A program made the position numbers and the translations under genes. 38,468 nucleotides of DNA, taken from the NCBI GenBank assembly GCA_000708835.1, contig DF237693.1:1-38468 (forward strand), written 5' to 3'. The notes under the pieces were generated by a model. The model was given only the letters and a program-made list of their open reading frames with translations. It had not been told where the DNA came from and made no database searches. Positions 10,801 to 28,424 of the stretch are shown here, in pieces; position 1 is the first letter of the stretch; the number at the start of each line of letters is the position of its first letter. The DNA comes from Klebsormidium nitens (lineage: Eukaryota > Streptophyta > Klebsormidiophyceae > Klebsormidiales > Klebsormidiaceae).

Positions 10801-12231
10801 GTTTTCGTCTTCGAATTGCTTCGAGGCACGCGCGTGCGTGGGAGGCCTTGCTAGAACGCATATCTCCCCGGCGAGGGGCTTGCTGACGTGTCGCCAAGCA
10901 CCTGAGTTCGTCATGTGACGTCACGCAGCTGCTCCAAGATGTGGACCCCTCCGCCGACGACACTGACGACTCGGACCGCATCGAGCGATACCCCGGGAAA
11001 GCGAGCCCCGACTTGCCTTGGCCCCCGAGAGACTACGACGATGACTCGGTTGCGACCAACCGGGCAAACACGCATAACCCACCCGAAACGAGCAACGAAC
11101 GTGGGCGCCCACAAGAAGAAAGAAACGTGGGCTCTGATGATAAGCGGTCCCCGATCCGGTTCTGGGACAACAATGGGCAGGCAGACCGGTTCCGGTCGGT
11201 TGTCGACGTGGCAGAGGGGTCGGCGCTTACCGACGCCGAGGCGTTTTACCGGGCGGGCGTGCTTCGTGCGAGGGGGGCAAAGGGCGGTGTCTCGCCGCAG
11301 AGGCGCGAGGCAAGTGTCGCCGTTGTGACCGCTTCGGAGCTAGCAAAGCACACCGGTCCTGCATCAAAGTGGCTGGCTATTGACGGAAAGGTGAGTGCCG
11401 AGTTGAGCTTGAAACAGCTTTTCCGCGAAGTCTTCGAGATCAGTTTGTGCGTGATGGGAAAGAAGGGCCACGTATGTAAAACCGGTTTTGGTTACTGCAT
11501 CGGCAGGTGGCTCTGGAAAACATGTGAAACTTGTGGTCTTGTGGTGTACTCGGAGGGACGGAAGTAGTTTCTGCATTGAGAAAGTATTCATTGCCAGGAT
11601 TACGAGGATCGAGCCTTGCTCGCTTTTGAAAACTTGGATTCTTTGCGTACTCTGCGCTGAAGGAAGGATTGAGCGGACAATTGACACTAAATTGTCTTGT
11701 CTGATAGTACCGGCTTGGAAATGGAAGATTTCTAGGGAGTGCTACGACAGACCAAGCTCAAATGCATAGCCACTTGAACTGAGCGTCTCGCAGAGTTAGT
11801 AAGTTCGACGTCGAGATGCGGCAGATCAGCCCAGACACTCAAGGCTGTGTTCGAGCGGTACAGAGAACCGCAGGAAGTTTCGGTTGCTTAACCAGGCTGA
11901 TTAGAAGACTGGAGTCTCAGCTTATTAGACATGACAAAAAACCGGGCTTTAACCTCGTTCCAGGGCTGGCTAATACCGCCCAAATCCAATAATTGGACAC
12001 TTGACCACTTTTAACCAGCCCATTAGCAGCCCATAACCAGCCACATGTGAATCTGCTTCTGCATTACAGGTTTACGACGTCACGCGTTTTGTAGACAGTC
12101 ACCCCGGTGGTCCAATCATCACCTCAGCTCTGGGGCGGGACGCCACACGAGAGTTCGACGAATTTGGCCACAGCGCTTACGCCCGGAGTCTCCTAGAGCC
12201 TCTCAAGGTCGGACAACTTCTGGTCGAGTGA
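1814..12231 (+). CDS. Globin - TRP-like ion channel - cytochrome b5 fusion protein (12 exons, 847 aa)
   Basis: Exons, all with matching phase: 1814-2064, 2489-2639, 3683-3775, 4585-4772, 5333-5519, 6988-7199, 7666-7914, 8470-8748, 9256-9432, 10497-10629, 10929-11390, 12070-12231 (TGA). Residues about 38-175 are a globin: FY at 65-66 (Tyr B10), Phe80 (CD1), Gln87 (E7), His119 (F8, in RHLRYGV), then VGEALL and the W-rich H helix. The H helix runs across the exon 3/4 junction, which ties globin to channel. Residues about 195-290 are an unassigned soluble region (ADRTGYYYG, HPTIVGEI). Residues about 342-577 hold six hydrophobic segments, a pore stretch SFTTFFIMLFG and an S6 with LLLLNLLIAQF, as in TRP channels. 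After an acidic linker (about 650-770), residues 772-847 are a complete cytochrome b5 fold with HPGG (His805) and FGHS (His828). Exon 11 has no in-frame Met, so the b5 half cannot start alone. The start is the first ATG after an in-frame stop. Family roles are known; the combined role (gas or redox sensing by a channel) is inference. Confidence 0.85.
2560..2815 (+). repeat. Reiterated 3' edge of globin exon 2
   Basis: The end of exon 2 with its donor (GTCGGCGAG/gt at 2631) recurs in the intron at 2782, a spacing of 151 bp. Similarity extends upstream: a G-C-rich stretch at about 2735-2780 resembles 2590-2630. The copy retains a GT directly after the exon-like GAG, so it could act as a cryptic donor. 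The copy is degenerate and does not encode a globin helix. Confidence 0.55.
4441..4668 (+). repeat. Duplicated head of exon 4 with acceptor
   Basis: About 83 bases starting with the acceptor (CAGGTCATGTCGGCGCA) occur at 4441-4523 and again, as the real exon start, at 4583-4665; the spacing is 142 bp. The two copies differ at roughly one base in eight. Both carry a usable pyrimidine tract and AG. The first copy lies one base out of frame relative to the second, so using it as an extended exon would shift the frame. The downstream copy is taken as real because only it continues into the rest of the exon. Confidence 0.8.
4866..5390 (+). repeat. Four-unit tandem array ending in exon 5 head
   Basis: The acceptor and first about 50-60 bases of exon 5 (CAGGTACATGCTTTCGGATA in the real exon) recur with exon-like starts at 4868, 5014, 5171 and 5333, giving spacings of 146, 157 and 162 bp. 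The preceding intron tail is repeated too: GGCCGTTAAG or close variants lie about 30 bases before most acceptors. Almost the whole intron 4 is therefore built from copies of one unit made of exon head plus intron tail. Only the last unit runs into the full exon. Confidence 0.8.
5480..5700 (+). repeat. Reiterated 3' edge of exon 5
   Basis: The exon 5 end, its donor and the first intron bases (TGGCAGAGCGGCCACTCC through GTGAGTTGTCAACCCCCC, 5484-5535) recur at about 5620-5672. The donor-like gtgagt positions are 5520 and 5656, a spacing of 136 bp. The copy still reads like the exon over about 35 bases and keeps a consensus donor. Exon 5 thus has reiterated edges on both sides. Confidence 0.75.
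6140..7020 (+). repeat. Degenerate tandem units leading to exon 6
   Basis: The real exon 6 starts at 6988 with GCAAACTTCTACATCAAAGG. A near copy with its own CAG acceptor starts at 6800, 188 bp earlier. The similarity continues upstream through the intron: GGGGCTGAAAACCAGCCGAA at about 6673 matches GGGCTAGAAGCCGACCGAAA at about 6866, and a third, weaker version lies at about 6158. The phrase ACATTGAGAGCCC also occurs twice (about 6258 and 6415). The 1.47-kb intron 5 therefore appears to be made largely of decayed tandem units. Confidence 0.6.
7249..7415 (-). repeat. Dispersed intronic repeat, copy A (reverse orientation)
   Basis: Read on the minus strand, this intron 6 stretch begins CTTCTAACCAGGCTGATTA and ends with CAGCC and TAACC words. 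It matches, with gaps, two other intronic stretches of the same gene at 10283-10429 and 11888-12044, which lie in the opposite orientation. It has no coding potential. It may be a short non-autonomous element; terminal repeats are not clear to me. Confidence 0.5.
9380..9600 (+). repeat. Reiterated 3' edge of exon 9 (channel S6 exon)
   Basis: The end of the S6 exon and its donor region (GCGCTGAGGAAG at 9422, followed by TTTTTCTCCCTTTCC) recurs in the intron at 9558, 136 bp further on, with TTTTCTTCCCTTTCC following. The copy has single-base insertions that break the reading frame. A third, weaker version may lie at about 9725-9760. Confidence 0.7.
10283..10429 (+). repeat. Dispersed intronic repeat, copy B
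   Basis: This lies in intron 9. It shares an ordered series of words with the copy at 11888-12044: TTACCAG, GAGTCCCAGGTTA against GAGTCTCAGCTTA, CCGGGCT, CTAACCT-GTTC, ACCGCCCAAATCC, TTAACCAG and AGCCCATAA. The order and spacing are conserved, so this is common descent rather than chance composition. Confidence 0.6.
11888..12044 (+). repeat. Dispersed intronic repeat, copy C
   Basis: This lies in the last intron, between the two cytochrome b5 exons. It starts TTAACCAGGCTGATTAGAAG and ends with AGCCCATAACCAGCCAC. It is the counterpart of the repeats at 10283-10429 (same orientation) and 7249-7415 (inverted). All three copies lie in introns of one gene. Confidence 0.6.
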
Positions 12232-12514
12232 GATAGTCGCGTAACATGGATGTTACGTTTATTGGTCCTACTAATTGGAAACATAGTGGACCCGTTTGAC
12301 AATTTTGACTTGGTGAGGGGGCCATTCAGTCCGCGGCCGCACGCAACCGCTAGACCGTACAAAACCGTCAAATGTCGCGGGTCACTGCTCCATTTCAGTG
12401 CTAGCCCAGTCTGACTGTTTTTTCTTAGTGAGGGCGCCAGCCAGCTTGCACCCGCAGCAGCTAGACAATACCGTCCCAAGTCAGTTTTTCCTCCATCAAG
12501 GTCAAGGTGCAAAA

Positions 12515-12554
12515 GCATACCATATTGCATACCATATTGCATACCATATTGCAT
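12515..12554. repeat. 12-bp minisatellite (GCATACCATATT x 3.3)
   Basis: Three perfect copies of GCATACCATATT plus a further GCAT lie downstream of the stop codon of the fusion gene. It is a simple tandem repeat without coding content. Confidence 0.9.
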
Positions 12555-13045
12555 GGGCTTGGGAGCCCGCACAAACAAGTCAAAATTAGATTTGCCGCAA
12601 ATGGGTCACTTTCGGCGTCTACCAAAATAGGTTTGATCTGTCAGCTTACGAGCTAGTGACCGAACATCCATCTTGATCACGGTACATTTCAGGATACAGT
12701 CAAAGTCCCGGACTCAACAATAGTGTCGATCGGATCAGCAGCGAAGTGAAGCCTGGCCGGCCCTCTGGATCTGCCCTTTTACATGCAATATTAATGATCG
12801 ATGTGACGATATATAACCTACTACCGGCGTTCGGTTTTAGTGACTTAGTGCGCAACTTGGCAACGGTGCCTTGGGGTAGCTAATCGAACGGATATATTGA
12901 CACGGAAGTTGTTCGCCATCGCACGCGGCCGCCGCAGCTTCAAGCACGACGGTTTAAGCTTTTGATTTGCATCACAGCATGCCAATGATGTCGTCTATAC
13001 GCGCTGCGACGGTATGTAGTGCGCTTCATCTGCTTGAGTGCTGAG

Positions 13046-13108
13046 TTCAGACAAACCATTGAATACGCCCAACCGTTGGGCCGGCGCGTATTCAATGGTT
13101 TGTCTGAA
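13046..13108. repeat. Perfect 23-bp inverted repeat (hairpin)
   Basis: TTCAGACAAACCATTGAATA at the start of the left arm (13046-13068) is matched exactly by the right arm (13086-13108) in reverse complement, over 23 bases with a 17-base loop. The perfect match in otherwise decayed sequence suggests recent origin or selection. It could be part of a miniature transposon, a small-RNA precursor or a transcription-end structure. No poly-U tract or coding ORF is attached. Confidence 0.85.
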
Positions 13109-14428
13109 ATTGTTGAACAGCTCCGCGACTCCTGATGATTGATGCGCCGGGCCCAAATTCATGCATGACACCTCCCATGCATGCCGCGTATATAGGATGT
13201 ACGTACTCACAAGCTTCTACTGTACGTAGTAGGTGCCGGCATGCGCATGTTTGAACATCTCAAGTTATAGAAATCGAATTAAGGACATTAGGATTCACAA
13301 GAGCGCTCAGCTGGCACCATAAACGCTAGCAACAGTCACTAAGTTATTGTGCAGGCTGTGGGAGACGGTCGGTCCGGTCCGATCGTCTTCAAGCCTTCGA
13401 ATCGCAAGACTGATGACAACCAAACGGACAATCATCAGTATCGAACACAGAGCATGCACCCTCGAACTTCGGAAGTCACTTGACCACAGTAATCAGGAAG
13501 CATCGTTGTGCAGTGCCGCGCGCAGCTTCCAACGTGTGAAACCGTTTGCCCCGAACTGAAAGCTACTGGTTGAACCTAGTGCTTGTCGACCGGTAACAAG
13601 CCTCTTATGATTAGCCCACCTCTGCTCAATTGGTTCACATTTCTCAAGTTCTAGGCCTGTGATTTAACAACAACAGGAAGTCAAATGCAAGCCACCATAG
13701 TAAATAATCACGTGAATCGCTTTTGACGATTTTATTGTTTCTCGCTAACTGTGGAGCCGTGCATCAATAGACTCGCCCGCTGGGTCCCTCTTCGAGTCTA
13801 CGATTTCTGGTTGCAAAGCTCACTTCGGATCGTGAGATATTTATAACAGGGGACCTCCCTCGGACAGCATGCGTGGGAACCATTCTACACGCAAAAGCGC
13901 TGGTTGATTCCGAGTTGCGACACAATCTTCTCGCGCATGATACCACCTTATTTCCCGTACCTGTCATGTGAACCTCAGATAAGTGGGCAGCAAATAGATC
14001 TACCCAGCTCGTTGAATACTTCTCCATATTGAAAACGACCAACGAAACGTTCACGGGAACAGGTCTTGCGTTGCCGGAGACTCGTTGCCCCAACGGAGCC
14101 GCGAACGTCCGATGTCGGAGGGCGCGGGCGAAGGGGACCCGCTCTTGCCGCCAAATCTCGTCAACCCCAGTTCTACCGGTCCGAATACAAACTGCAAACC
14201 AGAATTGCGGGGGTTCTGTTAGACGTAGACTGTTTGGGAAGAATCATTTGGCTGCAGGAATGAGTGCGGGGCTGCCCCCTTCTCCCCTTTTTCAATGAGC
14301 TGGTGACCCTTGCACACCTGTCCTTCCAGCAATCCCCGCAACCCTTGCCCCGCTTCTTGTGGAGCTCGTTTCTGTGTGAACTGGAAAAGCTGAGATTCAC
14401 GTTTGCAATTTACTGTCAGGGCTAGAAG

Positions 14429-15064
14429 AGGATCTTAACCAAGAAAAGTGAGACATAGGATCTTAACCAAGAAAAGTGAGACATAGGATCTTAACCAAGA
14501 AAAGTGAGACATAGGATCTTAACCAAGAAAAGTGAGACATAGGATCTTAACCAAGAAAAGTGAGACATAGGATCTTNNNNNNNNNNNNNNNNNNNNNNNN
14601 NNNNNNNNNNNNNNNNNNNNNNNNNNNNNNNNNNNNNNNNNNNNNNNNNNNNNNNNNNNNNNNNNNNNNNNNNNNNNNNNNNNNNNNNNNNNNNNNNNNN
14701 NNNNNNNNNNNNNNNNNNNNNNNNNNNNNNNNNNNNNNNNNNNNNNNNNNNNNNNNNNNNNNNNNNNNNNNNNNNNNNNNNNNNNNNNNNNNNNNNNNNN
14801 NNNNNNNNNNNNNNNNNNNNNNNNNNNNNNNNNNNNNNNNNNNNNNNNNNNNNNNNNNNNNNNNNNNNNNNNNNNNNNNNNNNNNNNNNNNNNNNNNNNN
14901 NNNNNNNNNNNNNNNNNNNNNNNNNNNNNNTTAACCAAGAAAAGTGAGACATAGGATCTTAACCAAGAAAAGTGAGACATAGGATCTTAACCAAGAAAAG
15001 TGAGACATAGGATCTTAACCAAGAAAAGTGAGACATAGGATCTTAACCAAGAAAAGTGAGACAT
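14429..15064. repeat. 28-bp tandem satellite with assembly gap
   Basis: The unit AGGATCTTAACCAAGAAAAG followed by TGAGACAT (28 bp) repeats perfectly from 14429 to the gap and from the gap to 15064. The gap is Ns from 14577 to 14930, so the copy number is unknown; about nine and a half units are visible. There are no unique spacers, so this is not a CRISPR array. The open frames reading through it are artefacts of the N run and the repeat length. Confidence 0.95.
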
Positions 15065-15539
15065 ACATTGGACAGCAAATCAAGCGGCACCGCGCACCTC
15101 CCTGTCAAACTGGAGAAGTTGTAGCTGACTTGCCATTCCTCCCTTGAGCGAAAGTTATAGGGAACGTTGTAGAAGTTGACAGTAAACGAACAAGGGTAGC
15201 GTACCTCGGCGGCGAGTTGGTCCTCGAAGCCCTTGCCCCGTTTCTTGTCGAGCTCGCCTTTGCTGAACTGGAGAAATGTGATCGATTGCCAGATCTCCCC
15301 CTTTTCTTCGGCGAAACATATAAGAAACGTTACAAAAATCGAAAGTAACCCATACAAAAATACAAGAATAGCGTACCTCGACGGCAACGTGGTCTCCGTA
15401 GCCCTTGCCCCGCTTCTTGTCGAGCTCGCCTTTGCTGAAATGGAGGAGTTGTAGTTGATTGCCGTTTTCCCACTCTTTCTGAGCGAATATTATAAGGCAC
15501 GGTTTGAAGGTCGAAAGTAACCCATACAAAACTACAAGA

Positions 15540-24624
<9,085 letters not shown>

Positions 24625-27600
24625 TGGGGGGGGGATATGGGGACCAGGTTTGGACCGGGAGTATCAATCTGAGGGGCCCTCTTCTGTTGCTTGGCGGGGG
24701 GGCGTGCGCAACCCATTGGAACGGGCCAGAATTGATCACACTGCCAAACCCCGGGCGTCCGCTAGAGGGCGCCAGATTTGCAGGCCGAAGGCGGAAGTCG
24801 AGCTTTGCTCCTGCAGGAAGAGGAAGTATGCTTTGCCAACAAAATAGGACCAGTTCTTGGCTGCGGCCAAAGAAAGACGAAGAAGACAGAGAGGGAGACG
24901 AAATTAGACAGTCCTGATGCAGTCTGGACCCTGAACACAAAGCGTTGCTCCAATTTGTACACTGGTTTTGAGAGCTCCCCTGCATAAAGAAATGACAGCG
25001 CAGCTGGCTTGCAGTATGCGGGTAGGCCGACTTTGACCAGTGTTCAACTCGCGGTTGGCAAAGAAAGTGTGCCGCTCCTCTCATTACCGATGCAACAAGA
25101 TCTCCAAGGTTGCAACAAGGCCAGGCACCAACAATGCCACGCGCAGGCATGCGTGGTGTAGTGGGAGCCCTTGTAAGAATGCTTGATCAGCTGCTCAACT
25201 TATCATGTTGAACCACAGCAGAAATACCACTACCAAGTATGCAATGCCGCATACAATGCTGGAGCATTGTGCAGGTACATGAGGCATACATCACCAGGGC
25301 TAGAATAAGAACCAGGAAGGTGGGAATCGACTGCTGAATCAGAATTTCCAAAAGCAGACCTTGGCAAGAGCTAGGCAAGAGGAAGCACGTTTTTCTGCAA
25401 GCCAAGTATCTGCAGCCAGAGTAGGACTGCAGGCAACGAAAGCAACCGCTCCTGAGAAAACTTTCATAAACTTCTCTCATGGGAAGGACTTTCACCACTG
25501 GAGACTGTGCAGCAAAGTTTCAGTGCCAAGACTGCTGGAGCTTGTAGGTGGATTGTACATGGCCGTCTCTCTTTCGCTCCAGACCAACTTGGGTTTCTCT
25601 TTAGTAAGGACTTCCATACTCGCATTGCATTTTTGCGTGAGATCAGAAGTCCGCTTAGCAACATTGCTTGCTTGACCAACTGATAATCTGCAATGCAGAC
25701 TAACGGGCATCCGATTCCTGGAGCATTTTTCTTGACATTCTGAAACTTCAATGCAACTGATATCAAACATCATGGTGTCAAATGGGGCAATAAGTGAAAA
25801 GCAGAGCAGGATTACACAGAGAACATGCTCTGTATTTGAAGTGGTGATAGAGTCCACAACCAACCTTCTTTGTTATAGCACACATTGGTCTTCAAGGTAA
25901 TGTCATCTGCTGCTATCTGTTGTGACTTTGCCCTCATCATGGATTGAATGTTGGCTGACTGAGGTGTGCCACAAAGGAAGATTCGAGGTACTGTCCTTAC
26001 GAGACGCTTGAGGTCGGCAATCTGCCACCAAAGCATCAACACAAGTGAAGTGCAAACCCGGTAAATTTCTGATGCAAAGGCAGAGATACTCACCAACAGC
26101 GGAAGATCACGCTCTTACACTTTTGCAAGAATCCGCTACTGGTTGGCTGCCCTTAGGTAAGTGGCAGCTATCCACACAAGCTCTTGATACACTTTGCCCG
26201 TCCTTCCAAATTGCATAGATGGAAAAACGAACGCCCCAGCTCTGAGAAGATCGACGGCTGCGGCAGACCTTCAAAAGTCGGAGCTCCAAATGCTCAACCC
26301 GAGCTCAAAAAGCTGTTCAGTCATCTGTTGAATATCGGAAGACCTCGCAGATAACTCTATCTAGAGATCCTTACAGCCCTCCGATGCCAAGCAAAGCTTG
26401 TTCATGTGATCTTCTCCCAGAAGGCTTCGTGTCCGATCCTCGTGCAGTGCACCAGCCCGTTCTGTCCCTTCCAAGGGTCGTCACGTAACGAACAAGAGGC
26501 TGAGCGACCTTGTCAAGATTCAGGAGCTTTTCTGCGTTCTCCCAGCGTTCTGGCAGGCGCCACGGACCAAATCTCTCTTGCGAGTTCTCATTGCTCCGAG
26601 GCACGATTGTGCGAGCTTGAAAGCGCTTGAAAGTGGGAATGAACTCCACGAATCCCTGGCACGAGGCAAGCCTCTGCTGAAGACTGTGAAGTGATTCCCC
26701 TCGCAGAATCCAGATGCGCTGTCAGAGGGATGCCGGCCTACATCCTTTTTGGCGACTTGCCTCGTCTGATTCTAAAACCTGATGGTCGCTCTTCAACTGC
26801 TCTGACATGTCCGGTGATCCCCTTCGCACGAGCCGGCACCGAAACCGGGCAGGGTTCCGACAGGTTACAGCATGTTTGCCAAGCTGGTTAGCCCTATTAA
26901 ACGAGATTCGAATCCAAGCGGATTTGCCGGAATCATTACCTGACACAACCGGGAGCTTGTTGCTGTTTGTAAATCGGCAGAAGAGCCTTGGCAAAATAAG
27001 CCCGGGGCTTTGCCCCAACCCAAACAGTGATGGATTCTGTCAGACTTACCAGTCACAATCAAATTCAAGTTAGGAACAATGTAGAGTCTGACCACCCGGT
27101 CCGTCGTCAGACCCTGATTGCCATTCCGGTCTGTCATCGCTTTCCGCTGCGACGTCCACCATTCAGGGACCGGAAGCGCTGCTTGTTGCTTTCAATGTCA
27201 AAACAACCACGTGGTGGTGCAGGAGAGAGCTCGCACGATGGCGTCCGCGAATGCAACTTGAACGCCCTTGGAAACTCTGGCAGAGGCCCCTTGAAGAAGA
27301 AGAAAGAGGGGGTGTTTTGAAGGACACTTCTCTAGAAAGGGTTTCTTTTCTGCCGGATTGCGGGCACGTTAGCGGCATGCGCTCACTTTTGTCCTTGCGC
27401 GTACAGTTGCTCCAGAGGAGTGGTTGGCAGCCACAAATAGTGTAGGTTGAGGTAAGTGCAGATTGTGCTTATGAAAGTCTGTCAACCTGACGTGGTCAGC
27501 CAATAAATGTCCTGCTTCCAAAGCCACAGTTCTGTACGGAAGGAACGGATGCTTGGAGATCATTCAGCGACGAAAAGCTGTTCAAGGAAAACCAGTGCGC

Positions 27601-28424
27601 ACGCGCGGGTGCTAGCTGAAAAGTGAAGGCCATATGAATGCTGGGGTCATAAAATAATTGAAGAGAAGAATGGGGAGGCAATGAGAGCTTTTGAAAATCT
27701 ACCACTCGGTCAGGTGCCATCTGTGTGTCGGCCTGGTCCTGGCTTTCTGCGTCAACGTCTCATTCATAGACGCAGGAACTCTTGCTCCTAACCACGATTA
27801 GTTGAAGCGCATTGAACCAGACATGAGCCAGGTTGCTCGGTAGAAAGGCACTTAACTGGTCAAAAACCAAGCTAGATCCATCTTTTTGTGATGTTTGGCT
27901 GCCATAATGACTCAAGGTGGTATGGTCTGGTGCCACCTCGTTAGTCAAGAACATACTGGTTGCTCCTGTCAGGACTCTCGGTTATCGCATTCTTTCTATT
28001 CATTTCTCTCCTTGGTGAGAATATCATTCATTTATTCTGGTTATTTTTAATTGTCATCAGATTGTCCGATTGGCGATCCACTTAGACAATCAAATACCAA
28101 GTACAGTAGGGAAGCATGATCGAGAATATACAGCCCCTCACTCCAATTGGTGCTTATTATGCTGGTACGTGGTGTACATACCTCGTCTGCCGCGGGTCAG
28201 GAGGTATAAGATGCTCGTTGGCGTCCATTTGTGGCGACAAACTGGCACTAGTAATTCAATCCTCTATGCCATGGCAAGTGGTATACCAGGATTGACTTAC
28301 AGCTAACCAGCTAACCAAGTTGATAACCAAATCAAAACACTGAAAATCTCTTCTACGTCCATACAGAGCGTCTGCTGCTGAGGGACGGTTTACGCGCACT
28401 CAGCTGCGACCTGCAGGCCTGGCG
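24625..28424. other. Intergenic region between PTEN and the unknown two-exon gene
   Basis: No complete gene can be supported. The first part presumably carries the PTEN promoter and 5' UTR (minus strand) and the last part the promoter of the next + gene. Its middle (about 25.2-27.2 kb) has lower GC than the flanking genes and contains several minus-strand stretches that look coding but cannot be joined with confidence; they are listed separately. Confidence 0.45.
25490..27177 (-). pseudogene. Gene-like minus-strand fragments, possibly a decayed gene or transposon remnant
   Basis: The best piece is about 27165-27049: an open stretch containing PEWWTSQRKAMTD and RLYIVPNLNLIVT, followed by a consensus GTAAGT donor at phase 1. 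A phase-matching acceptor (TTGTGTCAG) lies at 26941, followed by about 220 open bases. Further open stretches lie at about 26649-26371 (ERFGPWRLPERWENAEKLL), 26096-25870 (PRIFLCGTPQSANIQ) and 25740-25492. I do not recognise the family. The pieces do not assemble into one frame with confidence, so a relict element or a gene with unseen exons are both possible. No function is assigned. Confidence 0.3.

Larger units (their letters stand above)
12232..14428. other. Intergenic region after the fusion gene
   Basis: No gene is supported on either strand. It probably includes the 3' UTR of the fusion gene and the downstream end of the minus-strand PTEN gene. It contains the 12-bp minisatellite, the hairpin at 13046-13108, and a degenerate copy of the PTEN exon 9 tail at about 14290-14400 (CCCTTGCCCCGCTTCTTGT at 14342). 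From about 12650 to 13300 the composition shifts to words such as GCATGC, TATATA and CGTACGTA, unlike the neighbouring introns. Confidence 0.5.

Noticed and set aside
13764-14093. 109-residue minus-strand frame as a further PTEN C-terminal exon
   Set aside because: No resemblance to the C2 domain or plant PTEN tails and no phase-compatible acceptor that I could support.
14491-14980. Long minus-strand open frames of about 150 residues
   Set aside because: They run through the N gap and the 28-bp satellite; the open frame is only a property of the repeat and the unknown bases.
14429-15064. Possible CRISPR-like direct repeats
   Set aside because: The 28-bp units are directly adjacent with no unique spacers, and the genome is eukaryotic.
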